In this document: piece by piece, positions 49,934 through 57,445 of the stretch
How positions within the stretch are numbered: position 1 is the first letter of the stretch
Layout: each line of letters starts with the position of its first letter
Origin: a virus
Virus record (IMG/VR): IMGVR_UViG_3300002460_000021
Span: 34,682 to 98,681 of that record
Length of the DNA: 64,000 nt
Reading direction: 5' to 3' (one strand)
Position numbers and translations under genes: made by a program
The notes under the pieces: generated by a model
Databases searched by the model: none
What the model saw: the letters and a program-made list of their open reading frames with translations, nothing else
What the model was told of the DNA's origin: nothing

Positions 49934-51021
49934 TATGGTCCGCCCCAATACATGCTTAATACCATATCATCGGTTAGTTCGTCACACTTAGTTGTACGTA
50001 TGTTGGTCAGCCACCAACTCTGTTCAAACGGCACTGTTCCACCGCTGACTAGCTCGCCGACGGCTATAGCGCTGACTGGGCTACCTACACCAAATATTCC
50101 TGTTGAGATAAAGGGAGCGCCATCCAGGCTTAGCTTAATAACTGTATGATCTTGGTTTATGACAGCTACGGCTAAATGCCAGCTGTCGGCCGCAACAGTT
50201 GCGGGGAATTCTAAGGCTATGCCGGGATCAATAGTAAACTTTAATTTTTGCGATACTGTGTCGACACGTAAGTCATATGCGCCCGGGGCGGACAAAATAC
50301 CAAACGTGGATGACGTTAAAAACGCCCTTGAGTCGCAACGGAACCAGGCAACGATAGATAGCGCATGACTTGTGAGCGGGCCGGGGCTTAGCTCCCACTC
50401 TGAATTTAACGGACGCGTAAACGGGTGCGTAAATGAATTATCTGGCGGCGGCGTGTAATCGAAACGCGTACCAGAGGCGCCGTCGATAGTGTCTAACGTT
50501 GAAGGATAGAGGGGACCAGGACTTTGCTGTGGTGCGAAGAGCGTCTGATCTATCGGATTATAAGTATAGTCTATTTGGTCGGCGCCCGTGCCGTCGGTCA
50601 TAGTCCAGTATGCGATGTTATATGGTGCACATGGTCCTAGCGGATCCGTTGAACTACTGGACGACGGCGATCCAGCAGCAGAAGACGACGACACAGAGCT
50701 CGCCGATACGGAGCTCGCCGATACGGAGCTTACTGACGAGCTCGATAGGCTAAAGCAATTAGTAGGATTGAGATTACACGCCGCGCCAGACAACGTTGTA
50801 CCGGCCGGGAATCTAAAAGTGGTTATTTCTACAAGATAGCCAGTGACGAGCTGTGACATGCCTCCAGCTGACGATGACGACGACGTACCGCCGCAGCAGC
50901 CGCCAGGGCTGGCGACAGACGAGTAGCCCAGTAAAGCGGCGCCTATTGGTAGGTGTAAATTGGAGATCTCCAGGCTGTGTCCCGAGAGACCTCCGCCGCC
51001 GCCTGAGGAGGAGGATGGCAT
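49933..51021 (-). CDS. Ser-rich tail protein with LamG-like domain
   Basis: 362 residues. Two N-terminal modules (LEISNLHLPIGAALLGYSS and LVEITTFRFPAGTTLSGAA) are each followed by Cys and Ser runs. The second leads to a long Ser/Val/Ala linker around 95-125. Residues about 140-350 look like a concanavalin/LamG fold (SIVAWFRCDSRAFLT, DSWHLAVAVINQDHTVIKLSLDG, WWLTNIRTT). It is likely to bind sugars on the host cell. Confidence 0.75.
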   Translation of the reverse strand: MPSSSSGGGGGLSGHSLEISNLHLPIGAALLGYSSVASPGGCCGGTSSSSSAGGMSQLVTGYLVEITTFRFPAGTTLSGAACNLNPTNCFSLSSSSVSSVSASSVSASSVSSSSAAGSPSSSSSTDPLGPCAPYNIAYWTMTDGTGADQIDYTYNPIDQTLFAPQQSPGPLYPSTLDTIDGASGTRFDYTPPPDNSFTHPFTRPLNSEWELSPGPLTSHALSIVAWFRCDSRAFLTSSTFGILSAPGAYDLRVDTVSQKLKFTIDPGIALEFPATVAADSWHLAVAVINQDHTVIKLSLDGAPFISTGIFGVGSPVSAIAVGELVSGGTVPFEQSWWLTNIRTTKCDELTDDMVLSMYWGGP

Positions 51022-51103
51022 TGTTATTGGCCGGGCCTTGTTGACTATTAGTTGGCTGCAGGCTAAATTACTTAATAATCTACATTGTCTTGGAGCCGCA
51101 CTT

Positions 51104-51622
51104 ATGCACGAAGTATGGTGTCCTATAGTTAATTATGAGAATTCTTACGAAGTTAGTACTTATGGTAGAGTAAGGAGCACTCGTTTCAAAAACGGAAGCT
51201 GGCCCGGGCGGCCACTAAAACAACAACTAAAAATAAACGGATATTTACAAGTATGTTTGTGTAATAATAGTCATCAGCGCCATGTATCTGTGCATAGGCT
51301 TGTTGCTGAAACATTCCTGCCTACCCCGTTAAAAAATAGGGTGGTTGTAAATCATATAGACGGCAATAAAACTAATAATCATGCGTCTAACCTGGAATGG
51401 GTAACCTGCAAAGAAAATTCACAGCATGACATTAGAGTTCTAGGTCATGCGCGTGACGGCGAAAATAGCCCGCTGGCTAAGTTGACTAACCATGAGGTTG
51501 TGAATATACGCAAACTATACGCCTCCGGCAATTTAAGTTATCGTAAACTTTCTTCGCAATTTAATATTTCCAAACCAACTATTAAAGACATTATTAAGCG
51601 ACGAACTTGGCGTCATATTTAA
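51104..51622 (+). CDS. NUMOD4/HNH homing endonuclease
   Basis: 172 residues from the ATG at 51104, with GGAG 9 nt upstream. Order of parts: NUMOD4 (WCPIVNYENSYEVSTYGRVRS), HNH core (HRLVAETFLP, VVNHIDGNKTNNHASNLEWV), and a C-terminal helix-turn-helix that binds DNA (YRKLSSQFNISKPTIKDII). It is free-standing, on the opposite strand to the tail genes around it, and inserted between them. All of this fits a mobile homing gene. Confidence 0.9.
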   Translation: MHEVWCPIVNYENSYEVSTYGRVRSTRFKNGSWPGRPLKQQLKINGYLQVCLCNNSHQRHVSVHRLVAETFLPTPLKNRVVVNHIDGNKTNNHASNLEWVTCKENSQHDIRVLGHARDGENSPLAKLTNHEVVNIRKLYASGNLSYRKLSSQFNISKPTIKDIIKRRTWRHI

Positions 51623-51674
51623 ATTAGCTAACTCAGCTCGCACAGGTAACTACTGTGCCTGTATATAAAACCAA

Positions 51675-52031
51675 CTACGAAATTCTGTTACAAAATCCAA
51701 TAATATTTAGAGCGCTGGCTGTACCGCTAAACGCCTTAACATTCAAAGAATTATTTAGAACCTGCCCGGTAGCGATAGGTATCGGCGGGCTGTTGGGCGG
51801 TATCGACGTAGTTTTACAAAGATGATCGCCCGGGTCCGTGACACCGCCAAATTCAATTACCAACGTTGCCGCAGTTCCGGTAACGTTGGATACCCACAAA
51901 TATATTTCATCAAAGCCTGTGGTGCCGGCTACCGCGGCATGAATTTGTGTCCCGGGTGTGGCAGTAGCTGCTACAGGAATTGGTTTACCGTTAGTGCTTC
52001 CAGAAAGTAAAACGCGCGAATAAGTAGCCAT
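51675..52031 (-). CDS. Small tail-type structural protein
   Basis: 118 residues, beta-rich: YSRVLLSGSTNGKPIPVAA, GFDEIYLWVSNVTGTAATLVIEFGG, IPPNSPPIPIATGQVLNN. It is like the 45072-45473 product in length and style, suggesting a duplicated fibre-associated module. The homing endonuclease lies 52 nt downstream on the other strand. Confidence 0.65.
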   Translation of the reverse strand: MATYSRVLLSGSTNGKPIPVAATATPGTQIHAAVAGTTGFDEIYLWVSNVTGTAATLVIEFGGVTDPGDHLCKTTSIPPNSPPIPIATGQVLNNSLNVKAFSGTASALNIIGFCNRIS

Positions 52032-52046
52032 TCGACCTCCGTGTCG

Positions 52047-52538
52047 TTAAAAGCCAAAGATCATGTTAGCAAGAACATTATTAGCCGTATCGACGTTAAC
52101 AGTAGGATTCGGATATGTGCCGCTCAAATCTCCACCAGCGGCGCCTGTGGGCGTACGTGCGTCAGATAACCTGGCGTCATTTCCAGCGCAAGCTTGCGTG
52201 GATCCCGTGCCTAGTGTACGTATAGAAGGTACCGCTGCTAGCCCGTCATTGTTTGCCGCGGCAATGTGGCTATCTGTAATACTGTTAGCGATGATGATTG
52301 CTGAAATACTAGGTACGGCGTCCAGGTACGTAAAATCGATCGTTGCACTATCTACTAGTATCGTGCCTACGGCATCTTGTGCTTGTTCATCAGTATAAGA
52401 AGCGCCGCCAATTTCATGGTTGATCCCGCCGTAACCAATAAAAAATTGGAACGTATCCGAGGTAACCCCCGGCTCGCCGTCCGCCAACACTGGCAGTCCC
52501 GCGAATGTACCTCGTTTAAATCTAAGGGGATTAGCCAT
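52047..52538 (-). CDS. Tail fibre-type protein with one GGDLSGTYPNPTV motif
   Basis: 163 residues from the ATG at 52538, which overlaps the upstream stop (TAATG). The N-terminus (NPLRFKRGTFAGLPVLADGE) is the common phage fibre attachment motif. A helical/beta stretch and a GGDLSGTYPNPTV repeat follow near the C-terminus. It probably connects a fibre to the baseplate. Confidence 0.7.
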   Translation of the reverse strand: MANPLRFKRGTFAGLPVLADGEPGVTSDTFQFFIGYGGINHEIGGASYTDEQAQDAVGTILVDSATIDFTYLDAVPSISAIIIANSITDSHIAAANNDGLAAVPSIRTLGTGSTQACAGNDARLSDARTPTGAAGGDLSGTYPNPTVNVDTANNVLANMIFGF

Positions 52539-52975
52539 TACCACGTCCCCCCATCAATAGTGTCGCCGGCTAATATGGCAACTACGCCTGTAATAGTTCC
52601 TCCAGATAACCCAAGGACTTGAGTACCCGTAGGCGCAGCGCCTAGAGGCACCGGGGAAGGATCGGTAAACGTTAAACTTGACACCGTGGGATCTGGGTAA
52701 GTGCCGCCAAGGTCTCCTCCAGCAGGGGTGCCCGCCACGATATAGCTATTAGCATCATCAAATATCGGGCAAACATTAGTTACTACACTAATTTCTACGA
52801 ACGCCGCGCTGGCGGCCGATGGTGCCGCGCACGTAGGATATGTCGAAGCTCCAGCTATACTTCCGTCAGTAAGGGCTGGAAGACACGGGCACGGTATGGC
52901 ACCAAGCAGCGGGTCGGCCGATAATGACGACAACGGATCTGTGGTAATATCATCGCTCATAACACTTATCGCCAA
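52538..52975 (-). CDS. Tail protein with GGDLGGTYPDPTV motif
   Basis: 145 residues from the TTG at 52975, or 140 from the ATG at 52960; the TTG has an AAGG site, the ATG has none. Ser/Asp/Pro-rich N-terminus (DPLSSLSADPLLGAIPCPC), then GGDLGGTYPDPTVSSLTF and a Gly-rich end. It forms a group with the next two fibre genes. Confidence 0.62.
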   Translation of the reverse strand: MAISVMSDDITTDPLSSLSADPLLGAIPCPCLPALTDGSIAGASTYPTCAAPSAASAAFVEISVVTNVCPIFDDANSYIVAGTPAGGDLGGTYPDPTVSSLTFTDPSPVPLGAAPTGTQVLGLSGGTITGVVAILAGDTIDGGTW

Positions 52976-53003
52976 GATACCGCCGCCTTAAGGCGACGAC
53001 TGT

Positions 53004-54383
53004 TTACAGGTCTATCTCGTATACGCCGTATTGCGGAGGAACGATTAACCGCAGCAGGGTTGTTCGTAGCGTCTGATCGAGAGCACTGGTACCGAATGAG
53101 GTTGATTTAAACTTAATGACGATAGCCGCGTTACGCAATACGTTAGAAACTAGGAAGTTGAGTGGATTAATAACAGACGGAAGGCTATTGACGTCCGGGT
53201 CGCCGACTTGTTGTGCTGGTGCACGCAGGTCTAGTAGCTGCGCCAGGGTTCTAGCGCCAGCTGCTGTACCGTTCGTATGTACGGTATCCCAAAACAAAGT
53301 CTCATCGCCAGCGACGCCTCCTAACGAGAATTGTACCTTCGTTCGACTAGCGACAGTCGATACCTGCAGCGCAACATCGGCGTTTGTGAAAGTCAATCCG
53401 CCAACATAGCCGCCATTTAGTTGTGTAACCGGCAATGTCAGGCTAGCTAATGTACCTGCGGACGGTGTTCCAGCGCCTAGGTCTATTATCTTAACGGCGT
53501 CGGTTATTTGCGCCCCCTGGCTAAGAACCTGGCCGACGCTGACTATTACGTTCGCTGCGCTGCCACAGACATAAACATTCTTATCAGTAATAACTAGCTT
53601 ACGATCCGTCTCTGTAGTTACGTCGATTACTGTTTCGGTCGCCGTCAACACTATCGGAGCATCGCAGAACGAGGCTAGTGCACGGTCTAGTTGTAGACGG
53701 CATGTTCCTACTAGCAGAGCATCCCACAGCGCGTTTAAAAGATCCTTGTATTGCTCTGAGGTAGCCAGTTCTACGCCTAAGATGTAGCCAAACTGTTTAA
53801 GCAGGTAGCTACGATCAAAGTCAGCAGCAAAGAACCACAGAGTCAACTCTCGGTCAACAATCCCGCCGGCCGCGTTATAAAACAGCTCCTGATCAAGCCG
53901 CGAATCGGCAAATGGGTTGCTAAGGAAGCGGATACGGCCGCCACCGGTATCAATCATGTAATCGACATCCGTAGCCCACACCAGCGTAGGTGCCACAGCG
54001 TTATTGACAATTAACGGCGCCAGCGTCATATCTGCCGGCAGAGCGTAATCGAATACATGGTTATTGAGCGTGGTGCTGGCAGACGCACCCAGGCCGTCGC
54101 TAGCCTGGTATGTAAGGCGCTCATCTACTAGTAACTCAGACTGTTTAATTGTTAGTGGCTGCCAACGAATACGCTGATATAGCGGGGCTCCTGTCAATCC
54201 TGTCAGCTGATTACATTCTTGCAAGTTATTGCGTGTTTGATACTCTGCTTCTCCTCGAGCCTGTGCATATGTAGCAATTACATCGGCGCCCTCGTACAGC
54301 CCCGACCAGAATGTGCCAATTATATCTAATAGCTGCTGCGGCAGTACGAGTTGTGCCGTCAAGTCGGTTATATCCGTTGCCAT
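53004..54383 (-). CDS. Baseplate or tail-connector protein
   Basis: 459 residues from the ATG at 54383 (MATDITDLTAQLVLPQQLLDIIG). It contains FWSGLYEGADVIATYAQARGEAEY, a Trp/Phe-rich middle, and a beta-rich half ending LRLIVPPQYGVYEIDL. It has the look of large baseplate connectors. Together with the baseplate J-like gene at 60169 it brackets the exported-protein cassette. Confidence 0.6.
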   Translation of the reverse strand: MATDITDLTAQLVLPQQLLDIIGTFWSGLYEGADVIATYAQARGEAEYQTRNNLQECNQLTGLTGAPLYQRIRWQPLTIKQSELLVDERLTYQASDGLGASASTTLNNHVFDYALPADMTLAPLIVNNAVAPTLVWATDVDYMIDTGGGRIRFLSNPFADSRLDQELFYNAAGGIVDRELTLWFFAADFDRSYLLKQFGYILGVELATSEQYKDLLNALWDALLVGTCRLQLDRALASFCDAPIVLTATETVIDVTTETDRKLVITDKNVYVCGSAANVIVSVGQVLSQGAQITDAVKIIDLGAGTPSAGTLASLTLPVTQLNGGYVGGLTFTNADVALQVSTVASRTKVQFSLGGVAGDETLFWDTVHTNGTAAGARTLAQLLDLRAPAQQVGDPDVNSLPSVINPLNFLVSNVLRNAAIVIKFKSTSFGTSALDQTLRTTLLRLIVPPQYGVYEIDL

Positions 54384-54400
54384 TCCGCACCAATTAAAAG

Positions 54401-54439
54401 GGCGTGCGCGGCGGGCCCGTGAACACCGCAGCGCACGCC
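54401..54439 (-). terminator. Hairpin downstream of the exported-protein cassette
   Basis: GGCGTGCGC pairs with GCGCACGCC (9 bp), with a further 4-bp stem inside the loop. It lies between palindrome site 8 and the start of the baseplate gene at 54383. Confidence 0.55.
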
Positions 54440-54446
54440 ACAAGAT

Positions 54447-54460
54447 AATATCCGGATATT
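54447..54460. promoter_or_regulatory. 14-bp palindrome, site 8 (16-bp dyad)
   Basis: TAATATCCGGATATTA, 3 nt after the stop of the last cassette gene and 64 nt upstream of the next start. With site 9 it flanks the whole exported-protein cassette. Confidence 0.75.
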
Positions 54461-54462
54461 AC

Positions 54463-54888
54463 TTAGCGACCGATACGAACACGATCGATACGCGTTGCCC
54501 CGAACAAGCCCTGCCGAATGATTGTTCGTTCACGAACGATGCGCGGGCGCACACCGACCACTACAGCACCAGATCGCACTACGACCGCGGACGACCCAAA
54601 TACACCGAAGCTAGAACGGCTGGAGAAAAACGTAGATGTAAACGGGAAACCCACGACCGCCGGAGTAGATACGACAAATGGTGCCGCCACAACCGCAGGC
54701 GGCGCACTAAAGACCACAGGAGCAGCCACGGATACCGTAGGCACAAATGTTGGAACAGCTACAGCCGCAAAAGAAACGTTCGGGACTGCCACTACGCCAA
54801 CGCTCGAAAACACAACACCACGATTACAGGCCAGGGCGGGCGCTGCTGCGCAAGCCAGGACCAGAAGAACTGCAACAAACCTCTTCAT
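54463..54888 (-). CDS. Exported Val/Ala/Pro-rich protein
   Basis: 141 residues with a clear signal peptide (MKRFVAVLLVLACAAAPALA, then Cys). The mature part is Val/Ala/Pro/Phe-rich (VPTFVPTVSVAAPVVF, SSFGVFGSSAVVVRSG) and ends basic (GATRIDRVRIGR). Such low-complexity exported proteins are common in Planctomycetes. GGAG lies 8 nt before the ATG. It may be an outer-surface or tail-tip protein. Function is unknown. Confidence 0.65.
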   Translation of the reverse strand: MKRFVAVLLVLACAAAPALACNRGVVFSSVGVVAVPNVSFAAVAVPTFVPTVSVAAPVVFSAPPAVVAAPFVVSTPAVVGFPFTSTFFSSRSSFGVFGSSAVVVRSGAVVVGVRPRIVRERTIIRQGLFGATRIDRVRIGR

Positions 54889-54934
54889 GACATCGTCTCC
54901 TCTGAATATTCGACCAATACTCTACACATTTATC

Positions 54935-55525
54935 TTACCGTCTTGTGGACAGTTGAGACAAGATAGCAAGTTCACGCATGGAAACCGCATATACGGAATG
55001 CGTATCGCCCTTGGCAGCTGGCGGCATTTGCGCCGTACGGCTAGTGTCTAGGATCTTATCTACTGTAATGTTAGGCGCATACGCCCCGGCTACGTTAAAC
55101 AAAGAGACCCCGCCTTTGCCGGCTCCTGTGTGACACGTACTGCAGCGATTACGCAGCACGGAAATGGCCGTAAAGGTTTCAGGCGACTGAATAGACAGAG
55201 ATGGCAGCGCCTCTACTACAGCCGGCGGGCCGTCACCATCTGTTTGCTCTCTGATAATTGCCTCTAGGCGCTCGCGTATTAGCTGGTCAATGCGGCTAGT
55301 TTCTGTTTCTACAGGCGCTGCAGTAGCGACGGCTGCTGGTTGCAGCGCAGGCAGATACGAAAATTGATACGCTGGAACAAGGATAGGCACAGCGACCGGA
55401 ACTACTACATCCGCGACTGCCACTACCTGGTTATGTACGACGTTAGATCGGCACACGCCCGCATTGCTGTTGTCCGGGCAGCACAGGCAAATACAGGCTA
55501 GCGCGGCAATAAATAAGTAACGCAT
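54935..55525 (-). CDS. Exported c-type cytochrome domain protein
   Basis: 196 residues from the ATG at 55525, which has AAAGG at better spacing than the ATG at 55531. A signal peptide with Cys (ALACICLCCPDNSNA) is followed by a Val/Pro-rich stretch. The heme site CSTCH (128-132) continues GAGKGGVSLF, and a MPP motif near 170 probably supplies the axial Met. This is the pattern of planctomycete-type monoheme domains. In a phage genome it is very unusual. It is next to a second CxxCH protein. Confidence 0.8.
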   Translation of the reverse strand: MRYLFIAALACICLCCPDNSNAGVCRSNVVHNQVVAVADVVVPVAVPILVPAYQFSYLPALQPAAVATAAPVETETSRIDQLIRERLEAIIREQTDGDGPPAVVEALPSLSIQSPETFTAISVLRNRCSTCHTGAGKGGVSLFNVAGAYAPNITVDKILDTSRTAQMPPAAKGDTHSVYAVSMRELAILSQLSTRR

Positions 55526-55527
55526 GT

Positions 55528-57051
55528 TCATTTACCTTTACTTTGACCAAGCAAGTAAATCATTAAATTAGGGAATGCCGAGCGCTCCCACTGATCACGA
55601 CGTACTAACTGAGGAGGTTGCTGCAAGCGCCCCACAAGGCGCGGATCCAGGTTTACGCCCTTACGCAGGGCCTCATCTATTGTTTTTACATCACAGCCGG
55701 CTTCTTGCGCTATAGTAACCGTGGTCAGTGAGACATCTAAATGTTGGTGAGTATATTCACTCATTGCCGCGCTAAGCTCAGCAGGAGTTAGCCCGCAAGC
55801 GGCCATGACGGCTTTGGCGTAGAATGCTTGGTCGTATGCCACCACTTCTGCTATATCTACGCTAATTTGATCAGTAACACGCCTGTACAGCTTCTCATCA
55901 GCAATAAGCAGGGCCAGCTTATCTCGGCTCATCTCACGGATACTATCTCTAATAGGCCTAAATCCTTTAACCGCGGCATGGCACATCATGCAATTACGTG
56001 CGACCCAGATTTGCTTATCCTTTAATGGTGTTACGTAGTCTTGCGCTATATTAGGATCCGCTACATCAAGTCGCTTGCCCTCCGCGTTAACTACGAAGTA
56101 AGCAGATAAACCATTACGTAAAGTAGCGATAATTTCCTTGGCGTCAGGCTTATCATTAAATAGGTTTAGTAAGACGTCTTTCTCGTCGACCGAGTCTAGG
56201 AAGTCATAAGATGTCCATTTAGAACCCCCAACAACGCCGGACAGCGTAGGCTCGCGTAGCAGGAAGCGGTTGTGGCTAGCTACATCTGAAAGCGTTACCG
56301 CGCCTCTGATTTCTTGTTTCTTACCCTTCGTAGGTTCAGCTAGCGCTAGTATGTCGAAGTCTGCTTCTGTTTTGCCGAGGCCGAGAAAGTCGTAGTACCG
56401 CGGCGCCCAAGTAGCATAAACTATAAACCAGTCAGCTCGTAAAATAGGATTTTTAGTTCTGGTGGCTGTAATAAGCGAGCTTATCGCTTTACCACCATCT
56501 AGGGCCACCCATGGCGCAGAGGCCACTGTTTTTACCCGGCGTCGTCCAGATTCAACCTGTTGAACTTCGTACTGCGGACGTCTAAAGTTGTCGTAGCCGA
56601 CAACAACTTGTTTTTCTTCGTACTCAATCTCGTCTTGCGTAACCGCTGTATGAAAATACGGATCGCCGCGCGGCGTGGGCCCGCTTCCCTTTTCAGCTAG
56701 GTCGTCCCAGCTTTTAGCTGACCACGTGTAATCGCGACAGTCTATCCGCAATAGCCACGGATTGTCTTCTTTTGGCAAAGCTACCGGTATTTTAAGGCTA
56801 CGCTCTCGACTAAGAGAATTAGCAACGAAAGACACTACTGCTGCAAGACGACGGCGTTCGGTAGCACTAGGAATGTGGTACAGCGACAAATATCGTGTGT
56901 ATGGTTGTACGGCTAACGGCACGGCTGCGGAATCTGCAGCCGCGCGTTGTACGCTCGTATACGGCGATTCAATGGCCCCGGCAATTACGGGTTGCGCAAT
57001 TGCCGGGGCAATATAGATCAGCCAGACACAGGCGGCAATAACTAGCCGCAT
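55528..57051 (-). CDS. Exported protein with CxxCH heme-binding motif
   Basis: 507 residues. Signal peptide MRLVIAACVWLIYIAPAIAQ. There is a long globular region without known domain (SYDFLDSVDEKDVLLNLFND and the like). CMMCH at 354-358 comes after DKQIWVARN. A helical C-terminus follows (YHQHLDVSLTTVTIAQEAG-like). AAAGGA precedes the ATG. It resembles exported cytochrome-like proteins of Planctomycetes, and its stop is 3 nt from the next cytochrome start. The redox role is inferred only from the motif. Confidence 0.72.
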   Translation of the reverse strand: MRLVIAACVWLIYIAPAIAQPVIAGAIESPYTSVQRAAADSAAVPLAVQPYTRYLSLYHIPSATERRRLAAVVSFVANSLSRERSLKIPVALPKEDNPWLLRIDCRDYTWSAKSWDDLAEKGSGPTPRGDPYFHTAVTQDEIEYEEKQVVVGYDNFRRPQYEVQQVESGRRRVKTVASAPWVALDGGKAISSLITATRTKNPILRADWFIVYATWAPRYYDFLGLGKTEADFDILALAEPTKGKKQEIRGAVTLSDVASHNRFLLREPTLSGVVGGSKWTSYDFLDSVDEKDVLLNLFNDKPDAKEIIATLRNGLSAYFVVNAEGKRLDVADPNIAQDYVTPLKDKQIWVARNCMMCHAAVKGFRPIRDSIREMSRDKLALLIADEKLYRRVTDQISVDIAEVVAYDQAFYAKAVMAACGLTPAELSAAMSEYTHQHLDVSLTTVTIAQEAGCDVKTIDEALRKGVNLDPRLVGRLQQPPQLVRRDQWERSAFPNLMIYLLGQSKGK

Positions 57052-57066
57052 AGGACGTCCTTTCTA

Positions 57067-57429
57067 CTAGCGGGAAGCAAGGATTTGCGGCAGAATCTTA
57101 AGTAGCGCATTCATAATCTCTGGAGAGTGCTCAATCATCTTACGGATTAGTTGGGCAATAATAGGATGATCGCCGCGACCAACGGCGTACTTAATTTCCG
57201 GGTCTGTTCCGCCATGCAGCAGTAATAGCAGCAGTTTAAACAGGTAGGGTTCAAACATCTTGGCGGCACTAAGTAGCCATTCCTTACTGTAGCCGCGATC
57301 CAGTAGATCTAGTACCAGCTGCAATACCTCTGTGCCGTGTTCTTTGACAAAGTCTCGCGCTATATCGAGATTAAATCCAGCTGTCGACGCGCGATAAATC
57401 ATGTCTTCCATACGAGTCGTTTCTTCCAT
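57067..57429 (-). CDS. Small helical hypothetical protein
   Basis: 120 residues, all-helical, Leu-rich (LQLVLDLLDRGYSKEWLLSA, LFKLLLLLLHGG, MNALLKILPQIL). There is no signal peptide. It sits between the cytochrome gene and the protease gene in the same direction and has AAGGAAG before its ATG. It may be a cytoplasmic or amphipathic accessory to that cassette. Not recognised. Confidence 0.65.
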   Translation of the reverse strand: MEETTRMEDMIYRASTAGFNLDIARDFVKEHGTEVLQLVLDLLDRGYSKEWLLSAAKMFEPYLFKLLLLLLHGGTDPEIKYAVGRGDHPIIAQLIRKMIEHSPEIMNALLKILPQILASR

Positions 57430-57445
57430 GGCTGCACTTCCTTAA

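Noticed and set aside
54313-55051. Two plus-strand frames of 177-217 codons opposite exported-protein genes
   Set aside because: They are Thr/Arg/Lys-rich mirror images of Val/Ala-rich coding sequence, with no ribosome sites. The minus-strand genes have signal peptides and good starts.
54935-57051. Host chromosome contamination as source of the cytochrome genes
   Set aside because: They lie between baseplate genes on the same strand, within a continuous phage-like gene order and flanked by the same 14-bp palindrome as the rest of the genome.
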